The translations under genes were made by a program, and so were the position numbers. This document shows positions 43,814 through 54,454 of a DNA stretch of 64,000 nucleotides, one piece after another; position 1 is the stretch's first letter; each line of letters begins with the position of its first letter. The stretch is taken from contig WHUX01000044.1 of NCBI GenBank assembly GCA_015179025.1, forward strand, positions 1 to 64,000, read 5' to 3'. The notes under the pieces were generated by a model. It was not told the origin of the DNA and ran no database searches. It saw only the letters and a list, made by a program, of their open reading frames with translations. This stretch comes from Terfezia claveryi (lineage: Eukaryota > Ascomycota > Pezizomycetes > Pezizales > Pezizaceae).

Positions 43814-45780
43814 CGATATGCTAAAACCGTCTCCCTATAACGCACAATAAATGTGGCCAGCAACTCTAACGCAGCATACTATAACTTGAGCCTCCATATT
43901 ATAGCCCAATCATAGCCCAAAGTCCTCACTTGAAAGTCTAGTTTTCCAGGACTCCAAACTAAGCACCTCTTTACACCTCCAAATTCAACACTCACCAATT
44001 GCAACAGCACTCTCCATTTCCACACCCCTCTTCCCAAACACTTCGTTCTCAGCTTCCCTATCCAAACTCCCCCTCCGGCCTGCCCGCTTACTCTCCCTCT
44101 TCCTGTTTCCGGCTTGCCGGGGAGTACAGACTCCTCCATGGTGAGTTTGTTGGCCTCTCTGCGCAGTGCAAGCAGCTATGGTACTGTGAGGGGCACTTTT
44201 CACCATTTTTAAAGCAGATATCTGTACGCCTCAAGATAAATAGAACTATGAAAAAAAAAATTCGAGAAAGGATGTATTAACAAGCTAATCCACGATTTCC
44301 TCTCCCAAACATGACTTAGAATTGAAGGGCTGCATATGAGTACTAGGTTTTTTTTTTTGTGAATTATGAAGGAAAAAGAAATCGACATGGGATATGCTTG
44401 AATTTGGCCTCAGATATTGATGTCATGACATGATCCTCAGGTCCATTAATAGCAGCTATATTCCTATGTTTGCACGCTCTTTTACCCTCATTTGAGACCA
44501 CGCACCCTGGCATTCAGCATGCATTCTTAAGTACCGCCTTACTCAGGTACTGACTGGCCAGCCTCCACTAGGATAGTCACGAGATTGCCCTAAAGGCTTG
44601 CTAGATAACTCACCCTCTGTTCTGGGCCGCTCGCAGGCAATTTATTTGATTCCTGCATTTGGTACATAACGCACTTGGATTAATAAAAATATAGACATAT
44701 TGAACGAGTTTAAGTAATTGATATGCACCGTCAGCCTGATGGACAATATAAATGAATCTGACATATGAAAGACCATTATAGTAGGTCCATCCGAAGATAA
44801 AATGGTAAGTTAAGCTCATTAGTACAAGTAGTCTGCTATCAACAGTCTTAGATGGGGCATCATACCTTCAAGCCATTGCTCCATGACATTAACTTTGAGT
44901 TTCAAGACATAAGTGCATAATATTCAGCATCATTTGAAGCCTTTCAAAGCTCGTAGATGCAGCTACAAAAAACTAAGTCATTACAACTCCTTGGAATACT
45001 TGTGGGACAATCTTACCCTCAGCTTCTGCCGCGAGAGCATCGAGTCCAACAATATTCTCAAAATCTTCAATGTAACGAAGGTGATCCGAAATCTTTTCCG
45101 TCATGAACACTGCCTGAAGCTGATTTTCTGCGAAGCAATTAGCAATGCTAGTTAGTATCTAGTAGGTCAGGATCCCCAGTATTTAACCTATGGATAGCAT
45201 TTGCCACAAATTTCAAAATTGAGGTGAAGAGGCCGAGTATTGATCCCTTTAGGCTTTCTGATGCTGTGGTATTTGCACGGAGGTAAAGCAAAACTAAATA
45301 GTGGATCGGTCAATCAGGGATCCTATTTTTCGAACCCATTCAAGATTGCATCCATTGTACCCTGTTTGTCTAAACATAGCTATGGATTCTGGCAGTCAGC
45401 GGGTGTTTCATTTTGGGGATGAAGCGGGATAGGGATACATTAAGAAGAAATCGGAATCCGGCAGCGCAGCATGGACACGATCGAGCTGCACAATGGTGTC
45501 CCCGATCTCCTTAAACCTGTCCAACGAATGGAGGATTTTCATCCCCTTGCCCCAGCACGATTTCGTCCCCCTTAAATTTAACCTTTCACACCTTCTTGCT
45601 TCTCCTGCAGGATGCTTTCCATCATAATCTTGAAGGCGCACGGGATTTCGCTTGGGTTAGCCTGATCAAGCGCTACCGTGATGACAGTCTGGTGTCATTA
45701 GAGGCTTTGTCCCATACAGATTGAGAATGTGCCTAATATTAATCTGCCTATTATTTACATCAATAAGTACCGTAATCCTC
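43814..45780. other. Intergenic, no gene supported
   Basis: A CT-rich stretch at 43960-44120 resembles a leader before ATGGTGAG at 44139, but no coding exon follows. Other ORFs are short and unrecognised. Confidence 0.4.
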
Positions 45781-46329
45781 TTATCCCATAACCACATCCT
45801 TTCGCTCAATTCCGCCATCACTCATTGCGGAATACAAACAATCCACAACAGTCGAGTGGTTGTCAATCCACCTCTTTTTGTTCTTTCCCATAGTCTCAAA
45901 CAAAGCCCTTACCTTCCCGGCCACCATAAAGGATGTACCATCGTATCGATACATGATCCAATCCTCCCCTGTTGTCACAAAACCATACAAAAAACTGTCT
46001 TTCATATCGTTACGATCCCAATCGCTAGTAAACACTGTTTAACGCCCTCTCCAGTAGAACCCCTCTTCCCTTCCACTATGTACACAAACTTCCTTTCATT
46101 GATCTTAATCCAATCCATGACAACAAACTCTTCCTCACCTCCAGTAACATTATCCACAGACACAATCTCCATTTCTCGGCATAGCCGCACATCACCTCCT
46201 ACCTTGCGTCTAAAATCCGTGACGATAGGCACAACAATGGAATGAACCAGATCGAACTCCGGATGCTATCGAAGGGTATCCCTCCGCTTCGATATTTTCC
46301 ACTATCCGCTCATAAAGCTTCTCCTTCAT
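45781..46329 (-). pseudogene. Broken gene of a fungal PD-(D/E)XK nuclease-like family
   Basis: Minus-strand segments, in order, are an N-terminal piece from ATG 46329 (MKEKLYERIVENIEAEGYP), a middle piece (VTDFRRKVGG, CREMEIVSVDN, EEEFVVMDWI, RKFVYIVEGKRG, VKQCLLA) and a C-terminal piece (YGFVTTGEDWIMYRYDGTSF, GKNKKRWIDNHSTVVDCLYSAM). The pattern D...(V/I)VEGKR...Q is the nuclease-type core of a multicopy fungal family often linked to Crinkler-like or kinase proteins. The three pieces lie in three different frames, with shifts near 46255 and 46045 and no plausible introns there, so the gene is disrupted or the assembly has two indel errors. Confidence 0.65.
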
Positions 46330-46385
46330 ATTGAAAAAGTACATAGGTAACGCTAGGGTTTCAATGCTCGGATATCACCTTTACT

Positions 46386-46433
46386 GCATAAGCTTGAAAA
46401 CTGACAAGGACCATTGTTCGCCAGTGGATGCGG
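46386..46433. repeat. Single end of the 28386-type MITE
   Basis: CTTGAAAACTGACAAGGACC, then ATTGTTCGCCAGTGGATGCGGTA matches the right terminal repeat of the MITE at 28386-28559. The rest of the element is absent. Confidence 0.7.
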
Positions 46434-46787
46434 TACTCGTATGCCAAGGGGCCATGACGAGCCACCGGGAAACTGGATGGCATGATGTAGATAGTACGTG
46501 AACATGATCCCTCGGTGACCATGAGAGGATCATGATGAGGAGAATTAATATACATTCTATCAGGTTATGAAAGCCCTTTGTATCTACCAAATCACAGATA
46601 CAATCAAGAAACCCCCTCCTCGATCAACCAAACCCCTCTGAAAATCGACATGGAAGACCCAGAAATCCCCCTTCGTCGAGAAACTTTGGTCTTTGACCTC
46701 CTCGACCTCCTCGACAACATCAACTACAGAGTATGGAGGAGAATACTTATATTCATGAGAATGTGTCTCCTTGACTGATCGACCATG

Positions 46788-47276
46788 ACGAGCCACCCCG
46801 AACCCCCGGATGGATTCAGAGCAAGGCAAGTTAATCTGCCAGGCCCACGCGTGCTAAATACTAAATAATGAACTCGTGAATGGGATAGTTAGGGCCTTCG
46901 GGTTCATCCAGCACTGCCGGTTAATGACAGTATTGGAGTGGAGCCCCGAAAGAAAACTAAACTCGCAGGTGGAGATACTCAAATAACTAAACCCCAAAAA
47001 TACTCGCAAGTGGAGAAAAACCCAAACCCATCTCAAACCCAAATTCTTGTAGGTGGAAACGCAAGCGCTAATCTCATCTATCCTCATCTCTTCCAGAAGT
47101 CGTAGGCTGTGGTACGGAATAGCCCTCTACCCATGCGGAGGCCCCGTGAGGTGCCGGCCTGCTCCGCCATGTAGATGACGAGTGAAGACGCTAACTTACC
47201 GACGCGACCCTTCTTTCCTTCTGCAGCAGCCACCGGATACCAAGAATTTGAATCCCCTTGTTATCTGCCTCGATCT
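46788..47276 (-). mobile_element. LINE derivative: ORF1 C-terminus joined to a 3' UTR
   Basis: On the minus strand 47276-47080 reads the end of a LINE ORF1 (NKGIQILGIRWL, KLASSLVIYM, GLRMGRGLFRTTAYDF), then a spacer, then the shared 3' UTR (GGCAGATTAACTTGCC) ending near 46788 without poly(A). The ~3-kb ORF2 is missing. The same join exists in the LINE at 47740-57705. Confidence 0.7.
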
Positions 47277-47291
47277 GTCAATGCATTAGAG

Positions 47292-47448
47292 GGTTATTGG
47301 CTAGTCCATTAATGATAGTATGGGGCTCTCTCATATTTGTATTTAACTGCGCGGGTTGGGCAGATTAACTTGCTCTTCCCTCCAATCCACTCGGGCTTCC
47401 GAGTGGCTTCTCATGGCCCCCTGACGGAGCCGCATAGAAGTAACAAGT

Positions 47449-47479
<31 letters not shown>
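47292..47479 (+). mobile_element. Very short LINE 3' end with target-site duplication
   Basis: Holds only the 3' UTR (GGCAGATTAACTTGCTC, CTTCTCATGGCCCCC, GCCGCATAGAAG) and a ~28-nt poly(A). Flanks GTCAATGCATTAGA (47277-47290) and GTCAACGCATCAGA (47480-47493) differ by two transitions, as expected for an aged duplication. Confidence 0.8.
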
Positions 47480-47480
<1 letters not shown>

Positions 47481-47739
47481 TCAACGCATCAGACCGGGTT
47501 TGTGCTTTGGTTGTTCGTAATACTGGCGGCAGTGAAAGGTGACGTGGTATCCGTCCTCAATGGGGTGGTTACAGTGCGGGCATGCTGACGAGTCAGTCTT
47601 TCCAATGGTAAACAGCCAGCTATTGAGGGGCCCTCGGTTGGTTCGTAACCAAGTATATGCGGCGAGTGCCTGCCTATGCCATAGGACACGGTTCGCACCA
47701 AACCTGGTTCCGACCTTTGGACCTTCCTGCTAGCCTTCG
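47480..47739 (-). pseudogene. Old LINE, distal part of RNase H/zinc region
   Basis: The minus strand reads RQALAAYTWLRTNRGPLNSW and then ACPHCNHPIEDGYHVTFHC, matching the end of ORF2 in the LINE at 58790-59754. It is the continuation of the RNase H fragment at 57706-58775. The two are separated only by the LINE and LTR element inserted between them. Confidence 0.8.
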
Positions 47740-48262
47740 TTTTTTTTTTTTTTTTTTTTAAATACTTGTTACTTCTATGCGGCCCCGTCAGGGGGCCATA
47801 AGAAGCCACTCGGAAGCCCGAGTGGATTGGACTGGCCAATGACCCGTGGGCCTGACTGAGCCTCACCCAGTGAACTGGAAAACGAATAGAACTGGGAAAT
47901 GTGACTACCTAAGATGTACTTGACAAAGGGGAATCGTAAAAATGAACTGAGGAACTGAGAGTTCACAATATGGCCTAACTTGAACGAACTTCTCGAACAA
48001 TAGCTTGAAAAGGCCTCCGTGGCCGGTGGGAGACCCGAAACCCCAGACGTACGCGCGAGTAAATGAATGCCTTACGGCCTCTGCATGAAACGTTCCCGCG
48101 AGTGGAAATCAAAACCGCTGAAATTCTCCCTCCGAAACCAAAGACTGGTTATATAAACAATCCGCGGATAAGAAACTTATAAATGCTGGTAGGAAATTTA
48201 AAACAAACAGAACCCAAAACGCTCGATCCAAATATAACTACTGGTAGGGGATCTCGTCTCTC

Positions 48263-48685
48263 TCATCTGTTCCAATCGTATACTGTGGTGCGGAAGAATC
48301 TCCTGCCCATGCGGAGCCCCTGGTCAAGGTTGATCCTCTCTTTCATGTAGATGACCAGTGACGACGCCATCTTCCCGGCTCTCCTATGTTCTTGCGTCAA
48401 CCAGCGAATCCCCAAAATTTGGACTCCAGTTGATTTGTTGTCCTCCTCAATCCAGCGTCGCATCTGGCCTGGCTTGAACTTTGTTGGTGCTGCATGAAGG
48501 ACCATGGTTTTTGCTAGTGTTGGGGGAGGTGATGGAGCTCGTGAGTTTCCCTGTGGGGTGGTGCTCGACTTGGTGATCTCCGGGGGTGGTACTAGCCTCC
48601 CTTTACCTTTGCTCCGGGTCTCTGGAGGTGCTTTTCCCTTCTGGGACTCCGGGGGTGGTGCTGTCCTTTCCCATGGTGCTTTCAC
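48263..48685 (-). pseudogene. LINE ORF1 (gag-like) C-terminal part
   Basis: The 140-codon frame is Pro/Lys-rich at first (RTAPPPESQKGKAPPETR), then has a folded module (RWIEEDNKSTGVQILGIRWL; MASSLVIYMKERINLDQG; RMGRRFFRTTVYDWNR). This is the nucleic-acid-binding ORF1 end typical of Tad-like fungal LINEs. The N-terminal part lies at 56731-57533, beyond the inserted DNA. Confidence 0.7.
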
Positions 48686-49488
48686 AAACGGGGGGGGTCT
48701 TCCAACAGGACATGCCCTGATGGTGTGTTAAATCCTTCCGGCATTGCTGCCGGAGGTCAACATTGATTTTCCGACCTAGGGCACAACTTGCCCTTACCCC
48801 TTTCGGGGTCCCCCCGGAGGTATTACCGACAACAGGGTGGACGGACACTGTTTTCACCCGGCAGCTGCCTGCCCAAGCCCGGAAGGGAGGCGAGAACTGC
48901 CCTACTCCACCAGCCGCGGGGGCTTCTTTCTGTCGTCTCCCTCATCAGTTCTCAGTTTCACTATGGGACATACTCACGGCGTTACCCGCTTTCCATAACT
49001 TGTAGTGGACCAGACCCACTTACTGAGTTGAATCAGTAGAGAACTATGCGGCTACCACCCCGCTATAGTATTTGCCTTTGCTCCTTAAGCCTCCGCAGGT
49101 GAACTGCGTACGCATTGCTGCATTCATTGAGACCGACACCCGCATCCGTCCTGTCGGACCGTTACGCTGCAGTTAACCCGGAACCCCGAGCTCTTGTATG
49201 CAATGTCAGGGAACACGCGTAATGGAATTCATTACTCTAATGGTGCTCTGAACCATACGTAACGCCTCGCCTCACGCTGCATTTCTCAGCTCTTCGCGAT
49301 GCAGAAGGTGGTACATACAAACTCCCACCATCCGCCGGCGGTGTCTCGCCACCGGTCTCTATAGGTATATTACTGTGAACACTACTGCTCAATGTGAACG
49401 ATTCGCAGTGGACACTATACCAAAGATCCCCCAGTGACTAACCAATACATCACACGTACTGGAGGAAACCCCCTACGGGTAGTGCCAG
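48673..49488 (-). other. Unexplained insert in LINE ORF1, part 1
   Basis: Together with 56296-56730 this makes a ~1.25-kb block bounded by 39-bp imperfect direct repeats (48634-48672 and 56731-56769, starting TTCCCTTCT). It is GC-rich, with no recognisable protein. It could be a 5' UTR of another LINE or a separate element. Confidence 0.5.
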
Positions 49489-49742
49489 TGTTAAGCGGCA
49501 AAAGAAACCCTCACGAAAAACAGGGCTTTTGGCTTGTTGGTAGCTTGACGGCGTGTAGTATTGTGTTCAGTTCGGTGTGACTCTTTTTTCTTCTCAGTGA
49601 TCGTGTCAAGACTTGATGATGATTCTCCTAGCCAAGAGGGGCCTCTATAACCTCCTCTTAGGCCTGACTAAGACTACGACTACGCTAGCTTATCTATCTA
49701 ACAACTCGGAAAAACAACCCGGGCAAACATCGGCCCGTAACA
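49489..49742 (-). repeat. 3' LTR of the gypsy element
   Basis: 254 bp. In element orientation it begins TGTTACGGGCCGATG and ends GCTTAACA. It has G at the three sites where the other LTR has A (near CTCACG, TTCGGTG and TGATGATG). Confidence 0.95.
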
Positions 49743-49756
49743 CCCCCCTTCATCAG
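49743..49756 (-). other. Polypurine tract
   Basis: On the minus strand GATGAAGGGGGG directly precedes the 3' LTR start TGTTACGG, the expected plus-strand priming site. Confidence 0.8.
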
Positions 49757-50039
49757 GGATGGTTAGGAATCATCCTAACCGTCCCGTAACCACAAAGCTC
49801 TAGCTAAATAAAAAAAACCCAAACGACATATTGAAGAGCGGAGATGAACTAACGACATATTTTCTGCCTCATCCATCCACCCTATCCCCACATTGCTATG
49901 CTGCCAATTCCCTCAGCTAATCCTGTACCGCCAATTCCCTCAGAATAAACGGCTTCACTCGGTCTGTATGCCAACCTTTATGTATCATCCCATTGGTCGT
50001 TTGGAAGTTGATCTTCCCCTTCGATGTGATATATGTGAT

Positions 50040-50985
50040 TCATGCCGGTCCCTTCCATCTATCTTCCCACGGACTTCCAGGCTTATGCCTCTTAGCATAG
50101 TTCTGGAACAGTACCAAATCGCCAACAAGGTAGTGGTGATCCCTCAGTTTGGCCTGGTATTGTTCGACACGGTGTTCCCAGGTCTTCAGTTGTCTTTCGG
50201 TTGCCAAGTGTCTAATTTCGTCCAATTTCTCATTCCTAAGGAATACTATTTTGTCCTCATACTTCCCCATCTCCATTGGCAATACCAGGTTCTGGATAGC
50301 TGACCTTGGCTGATATCCGTATAGTAGCTGGAAAGGCGAATAACCCAATTGACCAATTTTCGAGTTAAAGGAGAACTGCGTAGGTTGAAGAAGCTTTTTC
50401 CAAGCCTTCGGGTCTTGATTTGCAAGCTTAGCTATGGACCATTTAACTGACCGAATTGCTCTCTCCGCTTTTCCTTGTGTTTTTGCCGTTCCTGGGCCTG
50501 CAAATACCCATCGGACTCCATTCTCTTCTGCCCATTCCATGCATTCATGGTTATGGAAGTGAGGGCCTCTGTCTGTATATATGACTCTTGGAAACCCATG
50601 CCTAGTGCAATATATATTCAGCATCTTCACTGTGGCTTCTCCTGTTGCAGACCTGCAAGAGGCCAAATCCAAGAAGCCGGTCATATTCTCAATCATCACT
50701 AGAGTATAAACGTGACCTCCCGCTGGTTCAAACGGTCCTGCGTAATCAATAGTAATCATCTCGAAAGGCTCAAGCATCACGATAGGCCTGAGTGGTTCAA
50801 CCAGGAAATCTACCAGATCCTGGCATTTTTAGCATCTCTCACAAGATCTGCAGTACTGTCTGCATTTTTTAATCATAGTTGGCCAAGCGTACCCTGCCTC
50901 CAATATCTTCTTGTAAGTGATGTCGGCTGCATAATGGCCAGCACATGCAGAGTTATGGAAAGCTGTCAAGAGGGTAGCTATCTAG
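50040..50985 (-). pseudogene. gypsy integrase
   Basis: The zinc-binding part is H...H...CRSCERC (50980-50810, with stops), followed by a catalytic core with all three acidic residues in context: EMITIDYAGPF, VIYTDRGPHF and KTQGKAERAIRSVK. The C-terminal module holds LGYSPFQLLYGYQP and HYLVGDLVLFQNYAKR, then WKGPA before a TGA at 50040. The frame continues beyond the stop (GWHTDRVKPF). Stops here fit CGA, CAA or CAG origins. Confidence 0.85.
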
Positions 50986-50987
50986 TT

Positions 50988-51797
50988 CTACGTAGGCACT
51001 GCTCTCCAAGTTCCATCATATCCCTCCAGCATTAGCCTTCCTGTATTCTCTTCTATTCTATACCTTCTTGCCATCTTCCGAATTCTAGCACTATCTGCAC
51101 TCCCCCAATCACCTGCAAAATTACCAGACAAAAGAAATCTCTTAATTCCCGACCTCCAGCTATCCCATGATCCTTCCGCTACCAACACCTCTCCCGTTGC
51201 CACTTTCTCACTAGCTCGCTTGATCTTTTCCCATTCCACTTTCTCTACCTCCTCTAGCAGTTCTTTCGGCACTCTGGACAATGCGTCCGGCATGATAAGG
51301 GTCCGACCCGGTACATGATGAATAGTGAAGTCAAATTCCTGTAGAGCCAGTACCCACCGATTTATCTTGTTATTGGTGGATCTGAGGTTATAGATATAAG
51401 TCAAACACTGGCAATCTGTATAGAAGAAAATCCGTGTTCCATACAGAAGATGCCGATTCTTACTAGTGAAGTAGTATACTGCATATGCTTCCTTCTCGGT
51501 TTGTGCCCATCTCTCCTGGGTTTTGTTGAGCGCTTTTGATAAGAAGGTAGAAGGGATAACCATTCGATACCGATCCATTAGAGTGACCTCACTGTCCTTG
51601 CTGTCCTTGCTGTCCTTACGAGCCAGCTGTCCGATAACACACGAGATCGCCCATGAGCTTGCATCAAACATTATTACCACTGGGCGTTCTGGGTCGAATA
51701 CCTGTAGAGTAATATTTATTTGGATATCCGTGACCAATTCCATTATTCTCAGCTGATCTTCTTCTGTCCACTCAAAAACATAGTCTTTCCCTGGCAT
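50988..51797 (-). pseudogene. gypsy RNase H
   Basis: The open frame reads FEWTEEDQ, VVIMFDASSWAISCVIGQ, KTQERWAQTEKEAYAVYY, YGTRIFFYTDCQCLTYI and HHVPGRTLIMPDALSRVP, the standard order of the Ty3-type tether and RNase H, with the acidic residues in place. A DSKDSKDSE repeat lies between strands. It continues without a shift from reverse transcriptase, and a TAG at 50988 separates it from integrase. Confidence 0.85.
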
Positions 51798-51866
51798 CCT
51801 TTTACCCTTTCTACCTTTCAGGCCTGGCTGTATACCTGCTCTAACTTGAACTCCACCCTTCCACCC

Positions 51867-52870
51867 TCATAGTTTCTCACTCATGAACTTGGTTTTGTCA
51901 AATAAGCTCGGAATGAATTTTGCCAGCCATCGGATTGCAGCTAAACTCCATTCGATATCCTCTGAGCCGGTAACTGGTGTTCTGAATAAGGTGGAAAACT
52001 TATCTACCAATTCCGGTGATTTGGAGATTCCTCTCTGAGATACTATATGCCCTAACATCTTCTGTGTCTGCATAAGTAGAGGTGATTTTCTTGGGTTGAT
52101 AGAGGCATTTGCTTTCCTATACCTTGGAAAAACTATAAATTCTAATAAATCTAGCTGATCATCAATGGCTTTATTCAGCTGACCTCCTGGTTGTCCACTC
52201 GCCATATCGAAATTGTCTAAGTAGAACTGTAGGTTAGGCCCGACTACATCTCCAAAAACCATACGCATGAAATCTGAATATGTGCCCGAGGCACCCTGTA
52301 ATCCGAAAGGCATATAATTCCAAACGAATGCTCCTTCTCCTGGTACTATAAATGCTGTCAAGTATATTGAGTTATGATCCATTGGTATGCAGTAATACCC
52401 TGAAAACCCATCAATGCTGCTATAGACAAGCCTCCCGCCAGGGCTTGTAGCACCTCATCTAGGCCTCTTAATTGGCCAACTCCCTTCTCCAAATTGAGTT
52501 CAAGAAGATATAGTTTATGCAGAGTCTAAATGGATCTACTGAGTTATGCTTGATGGCTAGTTTGATATCTGATGACATCTCTGTTTTCGGATGCATGATA
52601 TCAAATTGGCTTCCTCCAGCTTGGCCAAATAGCCCACCAACCATTCCTGCTCTTTATATGCTAACTGAACCTTTCGATTTTGAACCTTCATCCTTGCGTC
52701 TTTTTTTAGCTGAATCCGGTGTTTGAGGATATGCATGTATCTCATCTTCAGCACGTTAGTAGCCACCCATGGCCTGATTTCTTCCAATATCCGGTATAGT
52801 CATCTTCGTTGTATCTCTGATACTCCCTCTAAATTGACCTTCCAGGTGATATCTCTAATGACTACGTCCT
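51867..52870 (-). pseudogene. gypsy reverse transcriptase
   Basis: The segments IRPWVATNV, RLCINYIFLN, GFSGYYCIPM, FVWNYMPFGLQGASGTYSDFM, the catalytic box FYLDNFDMASGQ and KMLGHIVSQRGI are in order. The catalytic box has Asn where YxDD requires the second Asp. At least two small indels between 52380 and 52590 split the frame, plus stops. It is in a different frame from gag/protease because of a 1-nt loss near 52875. Confidence 0.85.
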
Positions 52871-52942
52871 TGATTCCTTATCTATCTCCGTAGGCATATC
52901 GCCGAAAATATCTTCGCCTTCAACTCGTTCAAGTTCTTCACG

Positions 52943-53750
52943 CTATTGTAATGCTTGATGAATGTGCTGTTCCTCAGACGTTCTCAATACCAGGTTTCCC
53001 GTCCAAGCCCCTGCTTTCCTTGACTTTGTCAGTTTTCCAACTCTGGCAAAATATTGTGAAATGGCCTTCTGCATTCTCTCTTCCAAGGCCGACCTATTTC
53101 CACTCTCGACCCCTTCATCTGCTCGCAACTCAACCCCTTCATCTACTCGCAACTGGCTATTAACTGGTTGATTCTCGACTTCCACCCAAATGGCTAATGC
53201 GCGTGCTAGCACTCGAGGGGTCACCTTCAAATGCTTTACTATATATGGGTTGTAGTCAGTAGTGGCATAGATCAGGCATTTCTCACTTTTAGCAGTCTCC
53301 GAAAACATCCATTTGCGGCCTCCTACATATCTCCTTCCTTCTAGAAGTATAGGTGGGCCATTCACTCGTGGGACTTCAAGATAATCATGGCGCATACCTA
53401 CTTTTACATCAATTATGGCCAGGAATGGCTTCCCCAGCAAAACCTCATAGCCTCCGCCAACTCTGCAAATTAGTAGGGTATGCTCTGCCACCACTCCTTT
53501 CCCCAAGTCAACAACTATCTTCACCCATCCTTCCACGGTGCTTTTTCCTCCAATTCCAGTAACACTCATTTCTCGTTCTGGCTTGATCATTGTATATCCT
53601 GTATTCTCCCGCAAGATCTTAGTAGATAGCTCTGGACTTACTAACGAGCATGTTGCCCCACAATCTAAGAGAACATCTTGGTTGAAGGTTTTCTCAAAGA
53701 AAGCTCCTACAAGGAAGGCCGGTGACCATTCCTATTCTTCTTCTTCTTTA
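52943..53750 (-). pseudogene. gypsy protease region
   Basis: DVLLDCGATCSLVSPEL carries the aspartic protease DxGAT site, with Cys in the middle position. It is followed by a β-rich domain (MSVTGIGGKS, AEHTLLICRVGGGYEVLLGKPFL). Stops at 53726-53728 (TAG) and 52943 (TAG) fit CAG origins. It is in the same frame as gag. Confidence 0.75.
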
Positions 53751-54167
53751 GCTGCTACATTCACTCATCTCGGTGGCTGCACTCTTATAGTATCCTCCAT
53801 TTCGTCTGACTCCAACTCTGAATCCTCATATTGAACCTTCCTTCTTGGTGGGTTTCTTCTCATAGTTGCCGGCTATGGCACTTCTCGTTCATTCTCTAAC
53901 TCTGGCTCTGGTTGAGGTGCTTACTGTGTTGGGGTTAAGGTTTTAAAGAGCTTTTCCCTAAACTCCATGGATTCTGCACACAGCTGACGTATTGGGATAG
54001 TTACCACTGTATCTTCTACCCACTTCTCCACTTGAACAAATGGTCTCTCTTGGTCTCGTTGTTGGCGGGTTTTGCGCCTGTCGGCTGGTGATGGGTATAC
54101 AGTGTCTGGATTTCCTCGAGCTGGGTAAGCTTGGAGATCACCCCTATCCCCAGTCTGGTAAACCTCA

Positions 54168-54335
54168 GTATCTCGGGCCTGATGAGCACTGGTATCTCGG
54201 GCCTGATGAGCACTGGTATCTCGGGCCTGATGAGCACTGGTATCTCGGGCCTGATGAGCACTGGTATCTCGGGCCTGATGAACACTGGTATCTCGGGCCT
54301 GATGAATACTGGTATCTCGGGCCTGATGAACCTCT
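54168..54335 (-). repeat. In-frame 24-bp minisatellite in the gag-protease linker
   Basis: Seven tandem units encode the octapeptide HQARDTSA with small variations (TSI, TSV, TSA, TEV). The array is open in the element's frame, inside the ORF at 53921-54421. Confidence 0.9.
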
Positions 54336-54454
54336 ACCGTCATACCGAACCCGAACTCATACTCATTATCTTCATATAACCCTTGGGTACGTGCTGCTGA
54401 TTCGATTGTCATATTGCTCATTCTTACTGTAGCTATCCATTATTGCCATGCGGT

